Origin: an uncultured Oscillospiraceae bacterium
GTDB taxonomy: Bacteria > Bacillota_A > Clostridia > Oscillospirales > Oscillospiraceae
Direction: 5' to 3'
DNA length: 21,309 nucleotides
Assembly: GCA_947631215.1 (NCBI GenBank)
Contig: CANRKN010000028.1
Span: 1-21,309, forward strand
Program-made: the position numbers and the translations under genes
Notes under the pieces: model-generated
The model's input: the letters and a program-made list of their open reading frames with translations, nothing else
Databases searched by the model: none
What the model was told of the DNA's origin: nothing
Part shown: piece by piece, positions 1 to 7,686 of the stretch
Layout: every line of letters starts with the position of its first letter
How positions within the stretch are numbered: the first letter of the stretch is position 1

Positions 1-996
1 GCGGACTTCTCCGCCATCGCCGACGAGGACATCAAGTTCACCTACTGCACCGAGTTCATCGTCCGCAAGGCCAACAAAAAGAGCGCCGACCGGCTGCGCG
101 CCTTCCTGGGCACCATCGGCGACAGCATCGTGCTGGTAGACGAGGACGACATCATCAAGGTCCACGTCCACACCAACGTCCCCGGCCGGGTCCTGACCCA
201 GGCGCTGACCTACGGCGCGCTGATGACCGTGAAGATCGAGAACATGCGCGAGCAGCACACCTCTCTCGAGGAGAAGCAGGCCGCGCCCGCGGAAGAAGAG
301 GCCGACCCCCACGCCATCCCGGACCCGGTGCCGGCGGAAAAGCCGGTGGGCACGGTGTGCGTGTGCGCCGGCGACGGGCTGGAGGAGCTGTTCCGCCAGC
401 TGGGCGCGGACGGCATCGTCTCCGGCGGCCAGACCATGAACCCCTCCACCGAGGACATCCTCAAGGCCGTGAACCTGACCCCGGCGGAGACCGTGTTCGT
501 CTTCCCCAACAATAAAAACATCATCATGGCCGCGGAGCAGTGCATCCCCATGACCACCAAGAAGGTCGTCGTCATCCCCTCCCGCTCCGTCTGCCAGGGC
601 ATCAGCGCCATGATGCGCCTGACCCCCGACGGGGACCCGGAGGAATTAAAGGCCGAGTTCACCGACGCGCTGGCCAGCGTGCACACCATCCAGGTGACCT
701 ATGCCGCCCGGGACTCGGAGTTCGACGGCCACACCATCAAGGCCGGGGAGTACCTGACCCTCATGGACGGCCAGCTGGTGGGGTCCTTCGCCGACACCGA
801 CGCGCTGGTATCCGGCCTGGAGCCCGCCATCAGCGGCCTGCAGCCGGAATTCGTCACCGTCTACTACGGCCAGGACGTGGCGGAAGCCGACGCGGAGAGC
901 TTTTCCGACGCCCTGGGCGCCAACCTGGGCGACGCGGAGACCAGCCTCATCCGGGGCGGCCAGCCGGTGTACTACTACATGATAAGCGTGGAATAA
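1..996 (+). CDS. fakA: Fatty acid kinase catalytic subunit FakA/YloV (DAK-family), 3' part only
   Basis: The reading frame is open from base 1 to the TAA at 994-996, so this is the last 331 codons of a gene that starts outside the window. The visible part is the middle domain (IIKVHVHTN, then PGRVLTQALTYGAL), a short Ala/Glu/Pro-rich linker, and the C-terminal DAK1_2/FakA-like domain with GGQTMNPSTEDIL and FPNNKNIIMAA, both typical of YloV/FakA. In this family the N-terminal DhaL-like domain (not in the window) phosphorylates fatty acids carried by a DegV-like FakB partner, feeding PlsX/PlsY phospholipid synthesis; the C-terminal domain contacts FakB. The internal GTG at 130 is not the true start because homology continues upstream. 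A strong terminator follows, so it is the last gene of its transcript. The family call is confident; the fatty acid role comes from characterised homologues. Confidence 0.9.
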   Translation, partial: ADFSAIADEDIKFTYCTEFIVRKANKKSADRLRAFLGTIGDSIVLVDEDDIIKVHVHTNVPGRVLTQALTYGALMTVKIENMREQHTSLEEKQAAPAEEEADPHAIPDPVPAEKPVGTVCVCAGDGLEELFRQLGADGIVSGGQTMNPSTEDILKAVNLTPAETVFVFPNNKNIIMAAEQCIPMTTKKVVVIPSRSVCQGISAMMRLTPDGDPEELKAEFTDALASVHTIQVTYAARDSEFDGHTIKAGEYLTLMDGQLVGSFADTDALVSGLEPAISGLQPEFVTVYYGQDVAEADAESFSDALGANLGDAETSLIRGGQPVYYYMISVE

Positions 997-1016
997 AGTG
1001 CCACACATAGAAAAGA

Positions 1017-1050
1017 CCGGGACGGCTCACGCCGTCCCGGCTTTATTTTT
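1017..1050. terminator. Bidirectional intrinsic terminator between fakA and the SLH gene
   Basis: A perfect 10-bp stem (CCGGGACGGC at 1017-1026 with GCCGTCCCGG at 1031-1040) has a TCAC loop. It is followed by CTTTATTTTT on the plus strand and by TCTTTTC when read on the minus strand. It sits between the convergent fakA stop (996) and SLH-protein stop (1053), so it probably ends both transcripts. Confidence 0.9.
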
Positions 1051-1052
1051 GC

Positions 1053-4000
1053 TTATTTACGGGTCACTTCCACATAGACCTGGTCCACATCCCTGGGGAC
1101 GTTATTGAGATAGAAGAAGTTGCTCTCATAGGACACCGTGCCGATGGACACATAGGGGCTGGCGCTCTTCAGCTTGAAGCCTGAGCGGAGGGTGATGAAG
1201 TTCTCCCCGCCGAAGTCGGAGGTGCAGTTGCCGTTTTTGTCCACCCAGACGAACCGGGACGCGCCGTTGCCCATGTAGCTGCCGCCCACGCTGTCCTTGA
1301 CGGTCACCTGCACCAGGTGGGGCGCCTCGTCGCCGGAGAACATGGCAAGGTCGACGTTTTCGTCGATGGACATCTCCATCTCGAAACATATCCCGCAGTC
1401 CTGGTAGTCGCCGCTGGGGCTCAGGCTGTAGCCGCCACCGTAGCCCTCGTCGGTCACGACGCCGTAGTCCTTTTGGAGATACACGAACAGCAGCACATTG
1501 TGCAGCTCCTCCTCGCCGCTGGCCTCCACGGAGACCAGCCCCTCGGGGAGCACGTTGTGGATGGTGACCTTGCCGCCGCCCCGGAGGGTGTAGGTATAGG
1601 TGTCGCCGCTGATGACCGGTGTATAGGCCTCGTGGTAGAATGTGCCGTTGGCGGTGGCGCCGCAGTCGAAGTACATATCGCCCTCTGGCACGCCGCCCTG
1701 GTCGCACCAGGCTTTCAGCGCCGGGCCGGAGGAGAAGTCCGCCACGCGGGTGTGGCAGGGCCGGACCGAGCTTATCTTGTCGGTACGCACATAGCCGGTG
1801 TAATCCCAGCCGGTGAAACCGGCGCCGGTCTCGTACTCATGGTACACCACCGGGGTCCAGCCGTTCTCGTCGGGGCCCAAGCGGGACACCTCACAGGTGG
1901 CGTACAGGGTGGCGACCACGGGGTAATCATCCCCCGGGCCGGAGCGGATGCGGGTCAGGTTCCGCAGGCACCACATGATGTCCTCCCCGGAGCGGTCCAG
2001 GCCCCAGAAGGTCTCGGACCACTGCTGATAGAACTCGTCTTCGGTCTCGTCATTGCTGTAGATGCCGTCGTCGATTTTCTCCCGCTTGGGGGCGATGAGC
2101 TTGGAATTGTTATAGTTCACGCCCGTCTGGATGGCGGGGGCCGCCTGCATCAGGGACTCTTCCCCGCTCCCGCTGTTCCCGCCGGCGCCGGCCCACCACG
2201 CCGGGTCGTCGGGGTAGAGGGCGATGACCTCGTTGTAGCGCACCAGCATGGCGCAGACCTCCGCCCGGGTAGCGGTGGTATTGGGGCGTATGGTCTTATC
2301 GCCGTAGCCCTTGATGATGCCGTTGTCCAGGGCCCACTGCATGGGTCCCCGGGCGTACTCGGCGATGGAATCGGCGTCGGTGTAGTCCTCCATCATGCCG
2401 CCGGCCCAGATGCCGGGCTGGCCCGCCATGCGGTAGAGCATGGCCGCCAGCTGCTGGCGGGTCACCGCCCGATCGGGGGCAAACTGGGTCTCAGACACGC
2501 CCTGGACCGCGCCGATGGCGGCGGCCCACTTCACCGCGTCCTTATAGTAATCCGCCGTCAGGTCGCCGAATGTCACGGGCGCGTCCACGTCGGGGCACCC
2601 GGCCTCCCGGTAGAGCATGGCCACGGCCTGGCCCCGGGATGCCACCGCGTTGGGCGAGAAGGTATCCGCCGAGGTGCCGGATATCATGCCGGAGGCATAG
2701 GCCTTTTCCACGACGTCCTTATACCAGCTGTCGTCGGGCACGTCCTTAAAGGTGCCGGTAGCGGGGTGCTCGCTGGGCGGGGCGAAGGTCTCGCCCTCGC
2801 GGACGCAGGCGATGACAAACTGGCTCGCGTCCACGTCTACGCGCAGCACGAAACAGGTGGAGCCGGCCGGTACGCTGGCCGCCGCCGGGCCGCTGGGAGC
2901 GCGCTGTTCCACGATGGAGCCGCCCTCCAACACCTGTATCTCATAACCGGGCGCCGTCCACACCTCAAAGGAGCCGCCGGTCGTTATCCAGCCGTCCCCG
3001 GAGAAAGCGTACTGCTTCCCCGCCTCCGGGCCATCGATGACGCTGCCGCCGCCCACGATGCCGCCGTCCTCATAGCCGTACCACTTGTAGTTGTAGAACG
3101 TATAGGGGATGGTCTCCGGCGCGGGCTGTTCGGAACCGGTCACAGTGATGGTCAGGGCTCCCTCTGCCGGGGCGGTCACGTCCACCCCCCGGAAGGAGAC
3201 GATCTCCCCATCAGAGACAGGGGTGGCGTGGACATAGTTGTCGGTCACGGAGCCGTTCTCCACGGCCAGGTCATAGTTTGCGTCCAGATAAAACCGCACC
3301 GTGCTGCCCGGCATGACCGCCAGGGTCCCGGGAATAGCGTCCACCTGACCAATGGTCTGGTAAGAGCCGTCGATGACCTTCACCTGGTCCATGCCCGTGC
3401 CGCCGTATATCTCGTTATAGCCGCACTGGCTCCCGTCCGGGGCGTCGTAGTAGATGTTCTCTATCTTCTCTACCGCGCCCAGGATACTCACGGTCACGCC
3501 CTGAGCCGCCGCGGCCTCCGGGGCGTCTGCTTCGGGCACCGTCTCCTGGACCTCAGGGGCGGCCTCAGGCATAGCCTCCTCCTCGGGGGCCGTCTCAGGG
3601 ACAGTCTCCCCCACCGGGGGCTCCGCCTCAGGCGCGAGCTCCCCCGTAACGGGAACGTCCTCCATCTGGACCGCCGCGGCCTCGCCGGTGCATACCGCCG
3701 CCAAGACCACCATCTCCGCGTCCTCGTTCACATGCACGTCGTACGCCGTGCCGTCGGGGAAGGCCGGGTCGTCAGGGGCATGGCTCCCGGTCACGGTGCC
3801 GCCCGCCAGCACCTCCAGGCCATAGCCCGCCGCCATGACCACGGAAAAGTCCGCGCCGGCCAGGACCGTGTCCTGCATGGAGCCGTCCTCCGAAACGGTG
3901 ACCTCCTCGCCGTCGGCGATGAAGTCACAGTGGAGCGCGGTGCTCTCCGACCAGCCGTGGAAGGTCAGGGGCACTTCCCGCTCCTGGGCCATATCGGCCG

Positions 4001-4136
4001 CGTCCTCGGCGGCAGGGGCCGCCTCGGCTGTCTGGGGCATGTCCTCCGCCATGGGCGGGGCCTCCGCCGCCAGGGCGGGCACAGCCGCCGTCAGCGTCAT
4101 GACGAGGGCCAAAAGAACGGTCAAAAGCTTTTTCAT
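1053..4136 (-). CDS. Secreted S-layer-homology (SLH) protein with three related N-terminal modules and an SH3-like domain
   Basis: The 1027-residue protein has a Sec signal peptide (MKKLLTVLLALVMT, AxA cleavage near residue 24). It has three related beta-rich modules starting near F97, F282 and F390 with a pattern like GY-(x)-VL-GG, and an Ala/Glu/Pro-rich linker around 160-212. Three SLH domains follow (about 463-505, 523-570, 585-635; FKDVPDDSWYKDVVEKAYASG in the first, TRAEVCAMLVRYNE in the last). Next come a bacterial SH3-like segment (about 725-790, TRIRSGPGDDYPVVATL) and an unassigned C-terminal region. SLH trimers bind pyruvylated secondary cell-wall polymers, so it is expected on the cell surface. 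The start is set by AAAGGAGAC 8 bases before the ATG. It lies 18 bp downstream of the M23 peptidase gene and is probably co-transcribed with it. The ligand or substrate of the N- and C-terminal regions is unknown. Confidence 0.9.
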   Translation of the reverse strand: MKKLLTVLLALVMTLTAAVPALAAEAPPMAEDMPQTAEAAPAAEDAADMAQEREVPLTFHGWSESTALHCDFIADGEEVTVSEDGSMQDTVLAGADFSVVMAAGYGLEVLAGGTVTGSHAPDDPAFPDGTAYDVHVNEDAEMVVLAAVCTGEAAAVQMEDVPVTGELAPEAEPPVGETVPETAPEEEAMPEAAPEVQETVPEADAPEAAAAQGVTVSILGAVEKIENIYYDAPDGSQCGYNEIYGGTGMDQVKVIDGSYQTIGQVDAIPGTLAVMPGSTVRFYLDANYDLAVENGSVTDNYVHATPVSDGEIVSFRGVDVTAPAEGALTITVTGSEQPAPETIPYTFYNYKWYGYEDGGIVGGGSVIDGPEAGKQYAFSGDGWITTGGSFEVWTAPGYEIQVLEGGSIVEQRAPSGPAAASVPAGSTCFVLRVDVDASQFVIACVREGETFAPPSEHPATGTFKDVPDDSWYKDVVEKAYASGMISGTSADTFSPNAVASRGQAVAMLYREAGCPDVDAPVTFGDLTADYYKDAVKWAAAIGAVQGVSETQFAPDRAVTRQQLAAMLYRMAGQPGIWAGGMMEDYTDADSIAEYARGPMQWALDNGIIKGYGDKTIRPNTTATRAEVCAMLVRYNEVIALYPDDPAWWAGAGGNSGSGEESLMQAAPAIQTGVNYNNSKLIAPKREKIDDGIYSNDETEDEFYQQWSETFWGLDRSGEDIMWCLRNLTRIRSGPGDDYPVVATLYATCEVSRLGPDENGWTPVVYHEYETGAGFTGWDYTGYVRTDKISSVRPCHTRVADFSSGPALKAWCDQGGVPEGDMYFDCGATANGTFYHEAYTPVISGDTYTYTLRGGGKVTIHNVLPEGLVSVEASGEEELHNVLLFVYLQKDYGVVTDEGYGGGYSLSPSGDYQDCGICFEMEMSIDENVDLAMFSGDEAPHLVQVTVKDSVGGSYMGNGASRFVWVDKNGNCTSDFGGENFITLRSGFKLKSASPYVSIGTVSYESNFFYLNNVPRDVDQVYVEVTRK

Positions 4137-4154
4137 GTTTTTGTCTCCTTTCCT

Positions 4155-5399
4155 TTACGTCAGATACAAAAAACTCTGGGGGTCGATGGGGTACGCCGTG
4201 GCGCTGGAGCGTATCTCAAAGTGCAGGTGGGGGCCCGTGGAGTTTCCGGTGGAGCCCACGTAGCCCAGCACCTGGCCCATGGCCACGCTCTGTCCCGCGC
4301 TCACGGCGATGCTGTCCATGTGGCCGTACACGGTGGTGTAGCCGTTGCCGTGGTTGACGATGACGCAGTTGCCGTAGCCGCCGTTGCGGCCGGCCAGGAT
4401 GACCGTGCCCGCCGCCGCAGCCCAGATGTCGCTGCCATAGCTCGCGCCAATGTCCACGCCGTCATGGTTTTTATACTGGCCGCTGATGGGGTGGTTCCGG
4501 GGCCCGAAGGGGCTGGTCAGGTACTTCGTATAGCTGGGCCACATCATCCAGGCCCCGCTGTCGGAAGAGCCCGCGGACACGGCGCCGGAGGAAACGGTGG
4601 CCACGGTCCCGCTCTGGGCGGCGGCCTGAACTGCGGCCTCCGCGGCCTGGGCCGCTTTCAGCTCCCTCTCCTTCTCAATGATGAGCGCGTCCACCCCGGC
4701 CCGGGTCTCCATCTCCTGGGCCATGATCTCCGTGAACTCGTCGATATTGCTCTCCATCCCGGCGATGAGCTCGCAGGCGGCGGCCGTGTCCGCGTCCAGC
4801 TGCGCCTTCTTCGCCTCCAGCTCCTGGCGGCTGGCCTGGTTCTGGGCGTACATGGCCTGGGCTTTGGCCTCCAATTGCTCCGCGTCGGACCGGGCGGCGA
4901 TATAGGCCTCCTCCAGGTCCTCGTCATATTCCATGACGCCGCCCACCATGTCCAGCCGGGTCAGCAGGTCCGAAAAGCTGTCGGCCTCAAAGAGGACCTC
5001 CATGTAGCTCACTTCCGAGGTTTCCTCCATGGCCCGGACCCGGCCCAGCCACTTCCGGCGCTGGTATTCCTCCTTCGCCCGGGCCCGCTCCAGGTCCTCC
5101 TGGATGGAGGCCAGCATCCCGTCCACGATGTCGATCTGCTCCTGGAGCACGTCCAGCTCCTCCCGGGCCGTCTGATTCTTTTGGTCCAGGACGAGCTTTT
5201 TCTCCAAGGCGTTGGTCTTTTCCTGGTCAAGGCTGTCTATCTCCGCCTGGATGGCGTCCATGCGGCTTTGTATCTCGCCCCGCCGGGCGTTCAGGCCGTC
5301 CAGCTCGTCCTGGATGGCGCCGCTGTCCGCCCATGCCGGTACCGCCATACCCAGCAGCAGCCCCAGCGCCAAAATGGCGCTCAAAAGCCTCTTACACAT
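4155..5399 (-). CDS. Secreted coiled-coil M23 (LytM-type) peptidoglycan endopeptidase or hydrolase activator
   Basis: With the ATG at 5399 the protein has 414 residues and begins MCKRLLSAILALGLLLG, a signal peptide ending in AWA. An in-frame start at 5474 would add 25 residues ahead of the signal peptide and lacks support. A G-rich Shine-Dalgarno (AGGGGGGACC) precedes 5399. Residues about 28-260 are long heptad-rich coiled coil, as in EnvC/CwlO/PcsB proteins. The C-terminal M23 domain has a complete zinc site: H312 and D316 (NHDGVDIG), H360 (YGHM), H391 and H393 (GPHLHFE). It should therefore be catalytically competent, cutting peptide cross-links in peptidoglycan. The architecture is that of division or cell-separation hydrolases. 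Its promoter region carries WalR-like boxes. The SLH gene follows directly. Confidence 0.93.
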   Translation of the reverse strand: MCKRLLSAILALGLLLGMAVPAWADSGAIQDELDGLNARRGEIQSRMDAIQAEIDSLDQEKTNALEKKLVLDQKNQTAREELDVLQEQIDIVDGMLASIQEDLERARAKEEYQRRKWLGRVRAMEETSEVSYMEVLFEADSFSDLLTRLDMVGGVMEYDEDLEEAYIAARSDAEQLEAKAQAMYAQNQASRQELEAKKAQLDADTAAACELIAGMESNIDEFTEIMAQEMETRAGVDALIIEKERELKAAQAAEAAVQAAAQSGTVATVSSGAVSAGSSDSGAWMMWPSYTKYLTSPFGPRNHPISGQYKNHDGVDIGASYGSDIWAAAAGTVILAGRNGGYGNCVIVNHGNGYTTVYGHMDSIAVSAGQSVAMGQVLGYVGSTGNSTGPHLHFEIRSSATAYPIDPQSFLYLT

Positions 5400-5424
5400 A
5401 AAAAGGTCCCCCCTTTTTGACTGG

Positions 5425-5452
5425 TTTGTTACCCGTTTGTAGTCTTTGTAAC
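5425..5452 (+). promoter_or_regulatory. Three tandem TTTGT(T/A)(A/G)(C/T) boxes, WalR/YycF-like
   Basis: TTTGTTAC (5425-5432), TTTGTAGT (5436-5443) and TTTGTAAC (5445-5452) stand in tandem in the leader of the M23 gene. The first two fit the known WalR consensus TGT(A/T)A(A/T/C)-N5-TGT(A/T)A(A/T/C), with one mismatch in the second half. The boxes lie just downstream of the proposed -10, a position that would favour repression. The protein that binds is an inference; no OmpR-type regulator is encoded in this window. Confidence 0.45.
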
Positions 5453-5464
5453 CATTACACGGAT

Positions 5465-5493
5465 AACATAACACAGTCCCAGGGGGGACGCAA
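5465..5493 (-). promoter_or_regulatory. Candidate sigma-A promoter for the M23-SLH operon
   Basis: Read on the minus strand: TTGCGT (5488-5493), a 17-bp spacer, then TATGTT (5465-5470). Both hexamers are imperfect but the spacing is ideal. The 115-bp gap after the kinase gene is longer than needed for simple co-transcription, which fits an independent promoter. Confidence 0.45.
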
Positions 5494-5514
5494 TATTTTT
5501 GACGCAGATGGCAG

Positions 5515-6759
5515 TTATGGCGGCGTAAGTGGTAAATTTTCGCCGCAGTTCATGAGGACGGAGAGGGTATATACTCCATTTTCCCGGACGGTCTGGACGC
5601 TGCCCCGGCTGCGCCGGACGCACTCCCGCACGTTCCGCAGGCCGTAGCCGTGAAGGCTCCCGCCCTTCTTTCCCTGGTCCGGGTCATAGGGGTTGGAGAT
5701 CTCATAAAAGAGCATGCCGTTGTGCATGCGAAGCTTCAAGTCTATGCGCCGGCGCTCCTCCGGCAGGGCCGCCACCGCCTCCAAGGCGTTGTCCACGGTG
5801 TTGCCGATGAGGATGTAGAGGTCCGCCGCCGTCACGGGGATCTCCGGGGGCACCTGCACGTCCAGGGTGAGGCGCGCGCCCGCCTCCTCCGCTGCCTGGA
5901 CATACTCATTCAATATGATGCTCACCACCCGGTTGTCCACGTCCACCACCGGCCGCACCGCCCCGGCCATGTCCCGGAGCTGGTCCAGGGATGGGCTCTG
6001 CCCCGTCTCGGCCTGCACGGCGTGCAGGTATTTGTCCAGGTCGTGCCACAGGGCCCGTATCTGCTCCTGCTGGGCCTGGAGCTGCTCATAGTATGCCTTT
6101 TGGGTGGCGTAGCGGTCGTTGGCCTGCTCCAGCTCCCGGCGCTCGTTCTCCTGGTCCTGGAGCCGGAGGGTAAAGAGGATGACCACGATGCAGGTATATA
6201 AAAGCCCCAGGGCGATGATCTCCGCCCGGCCGGATATTTCCGACGCGAGGAGGCACACGAACATGATGCCGATGGCAAGGCCGGGGTACGCCGGCAGGAA
6301 GATGCGCGTCCGGGGCCGGCCGGCGAGATAGTCTCCCGCAAGGCGCACCGCCACCACGAAGAGCAGATCGGAAAGCCGGCATATGGTCACGTAGAGGGAC
6401 CAGGCCCCCTGTATCACCGTATCTCTATCCTCCGGGCCGGTGAAGGACAAAAGGATGGTCACCGCCGTGGCGGATATGGCGGAGATGATGACCAGCGTCG
6501 CCGCGGCGAGGAGCGCCTGCAGGGGCTTTGCGTCATAGTTCAGCCACACCAGCGCCCCGCCGCCCAGGGCCCAGTAAAACCCCCGGATGAGCACCAGCTT
6601 CGGCGGCATGGCCAATGCCGCCGCGCCGGCGCTGAAGAGGATATAGACGAGCGCCGTGCGCCACCGGGGCACGGTCCGCCGGAGGAAGAACCCGTCAGAG
6701 ATGAGCGTGAGGAATATGACCTCCGCCACCGCGCAGACGGTCAGCACAAAGTACTTCAT
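5515..6759 (-). CDS. GHKL-type (AgrC/HPK10-like) membrane sensor histidine kinase
   Basis: The 414-residue protein has six to seven hydrophobic segments in residues 1-200, a short coiled-coil linker, then an H-box (ALWHDLDKYLHAVQ, histidine near residue 238). A GHKL ATPase domain follows, with the N-box IGNTVDNALEA (near 318) and a G-box GYGLRNVREC. This is the layout of AgrC/ComD-like kinases that pair with LytTR regulators, and the partner is encoded immediately upstream (3 bp between the regulator stop and this ATG). The Shine-Dalgarno GGTGAGGG lies within the end of the regulator gene, suggesting translational coupling. The polytopic N-terminus suggests a peptide or membrane-borne signal, but no AgrB/AgrD-like genes are visible here, so the ligand is unknown. 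Confidence 0.92.
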   Translation of the reverse strand: MKYFVLTVCAVAEVIFLTLISDGFFLRRTVPRWRTALVYILFSAGAAALAMPPKLVLIRGFYWALGGGALVWLNYDAKPLQALLAAATLVIISAISATAVTILLSFTGPEDRDTVIQGAWSLYVTICRLSDLLFVVAVRLAGDYLAGRPRTRIFLPAYPGLAIGIMFVCLLASEISGRAEIIALGLLYTCIVVILFTLRLQDQENERRELEQANDRYATQKAYYEQLQAQQEQIRALWHDLDKYLHAVQAETGQSPSLDQLRDMAGAVRPVVDVDNRVVSIILNEYVQAAEEAGARLTLDVQVPPEIPVTAADLYILIGNTVDNALEAVAALPEERRRIDLKLRMHNGMLFYEISNPYDPDQGKKGGSLHGYGLRNVRECVRRSRGSVQTVRENGVYTLSVLMNCGENLPLTPP

Positions 6760-6762
6760 CCC

Positions 6763-7449
6763 TCACCGCCCCAAAAATGACTGAAGCTGGGCCATGAACT
6801 CCACCTGCCGCCGCCGGCTCACGGGGATGACCGCCCCGTTGGTCAGGGTGACCTCCTGGGCCGTGGCCGTGCGCACATGGGCGAGATTTACGATGAAGCT
6901 CTGGTGGGGCATGCCGAAATAGCCCTGGGGCAGCTGGGCCAGCATGTCCTTCAGGGTGGCCCGCACGGAGTAGTCCTCCGCCGCCGTATGTATCGTGGTC
7001 ACGTGGCCATACACGTCGATATAGTATATCTCCTGCATGCGCAGGATGTAGGACTTTTCCTCCACAGAGAAGGTGAACCGGTTGGCCCATATCTCCCGCA
7101 CCGCCGCGTCCAGGGCCGGGGCCAGCTTCTCCATGGTCACCGGCTTGGGGATATAGCGGAAGGCCACGCCGTAGCCCTGGATGGTATACTCCATGGTCCG
7201 GGTGGCAAAGATGATGAGGGGCGGCTCAGGGGAGGCCGCCAGCTTTCGGGCCGTCTCGAAGCCATTGAGTTCGCTCATCTCGATGTCCATGAGGGCCAGG
7301 TCGAAGCTCTCCTCCTCCGCCGCGGCTAAGAGCTCCCCGCCGGAGGAGAAGCGGTGTATCTGAAAGCGCCCAAGCTGGTCGTACTCATCCAGGAGGGAGC
7401 ACATCAGCTCCATATCCTCCCGGTCGTCTTCACATACCGCCACGCGCAC
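6763..7449 (-). CDS. LytTR-family response regulator
   Basis: The 228-residue protein has a receiver domain with acidic pocket E7-D8-D9, phospho-acceptor D55 (LALMDIEM), T83 and K102 (YIPKPV). A LytTR DNA-binding domain follows (about 125-226; YILRMQEIYYIDVYGH and the FGMPHQSFIVNLAHV segment). It is an AgrA/LytR-type regulator forming a two-component pair with the kinase just downstream. The start is GTG at 7449 with GGGGAGG about 9 bases upstream. LytTR proteins bind pairs of short direct repeats about two helical turns apart; just such repeats lie upstream of its own promoter, so autoregulation is likely. Direct control of the downstream M23-SLH genes is plausible from position but not shown. 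Confidence 0.95.
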   Translation of the reverse strand: MRVAVCEDDREDMELMCSLLDEYDQLGRFQIHRFSSGGELLAAAEEESFDLALMDIEMSELNGFETARKLAASPEPPLIIFATRTMEYTIQGYGVAFRYIPKPVTMEKLAPALDAAVREIWANRFTFSVEEKSYILRMQEIYYIDVYGHVTTIHTAAEDYSVRATLKDMLAQLPQGYFGMPHQSFIVNLAHVRTATAQEVTLTNGAVIPVSRRRQVEFMAQLQSFLGR

Positions 7450-7471
7450 GGCTCTCGCCTCCCCACTTTTG

Positions 7472-7566
7472 GACTACCTGCACACTTATTTTGATTATAT
7501 AATAGCCCCTCCCGGCAATTCAACCTCACTTTCCGACCACCTGCGCCGCCAAACCGACCACCTGCG
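7472..7566 (-). promoter_or_regulatory. Phased direct repeats, probable LytTR operator
   Basis: CCGACCACCTGCG occurs at 7533-7545 and again at 7554-7566, exactly 21 bp apart. A shorter variant of the core, GACTACCTGC, lies at 7472-7481, which is 63 bp (3 x 21) from its counterpart in the first. On the minus strand the unit reads GCAGGTGGTC. The two full copies end about 10 bp upstream of the -35 of the regulator operon; the third falls close to the expected transcription start. Paired 9-bp direct repeats with 12-bp spacers are the known target form of LytTR regulators. Confidence 0.7.
7494..7523 (-). promoter_or_regulatory. Promoter of the LytTR regulator-kinase operon
   Basis: Read on the minus strand: TTGAAT (7518-7523), 18-bp spacer, TATAAT (7494-7499). 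The -10 is a perfect consensus and the -35 is weak, as expected for an activator-dependent promoter with sites just upstream. Confidence 0.7.
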
Positions 7567-7599
7567 ACAGCCGCCGCGCAAAAAATCGCCGCCGCCCTA

Positions 7600-7628
7600 T
7601 TGACAGGGCGGCAGGCGTGTGCTATGAT
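7600..7628 (+). promoter_or_regulatory. Promoter of padR
   Basis: TTGACA (7600-7605), 17-bp spacer, TATGAT (7623-7628). This near-consensus sigma-A promoter should be strong unless repressed. The start point would fall at about 7635, immediately ahead of the inverted repeats. Confidence 0.85.
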
Positions 7629-7636
7629 ATGAGCAT

Positions 7637-7672
7637 GATATGTCGTCACTCGACATATCGAAAGACGACATA
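7637..7672. promoter_or_regulatory. PadR-type operator, three half-sites
   Basis: GATATGTCG (7637-7645) and CGACATATC (7651-7659) form a perfect 9-bp inverted repeat with a 5-bp centre. A third element, GACGACATA (7664-7672), is the exact reverse complement of TATGTCGTC at 7639-7647. PadR proteins bind ATGT-N8-ACAT-like palindromes. The site covers the start of transcription, so binding should block padR (autorepression) and the DUF2812 gene. Confidence 0.75.
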
Positions 7673-7686
7673 ATGGTGGTGAGTGC

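Noticed and set aside
1317..5420. A 1367-codon open frame on the plus strand
   Set aside because: It is antisense to the SLH and M23 genes, which have signal peptides, domains and ribosome binding sites. Long antisense frames are expected in G+C-rich coding DNA; its translation is low-complexity Gly/Ala/His/Val.
5476..5489. GTCCC/GGGAC inverted repeat after the kinase gene as a terminator
   Set aside because: Only five base pairs and no T-tract in the direction needed; it lies within the -35 region of the candidate M23 promoter.
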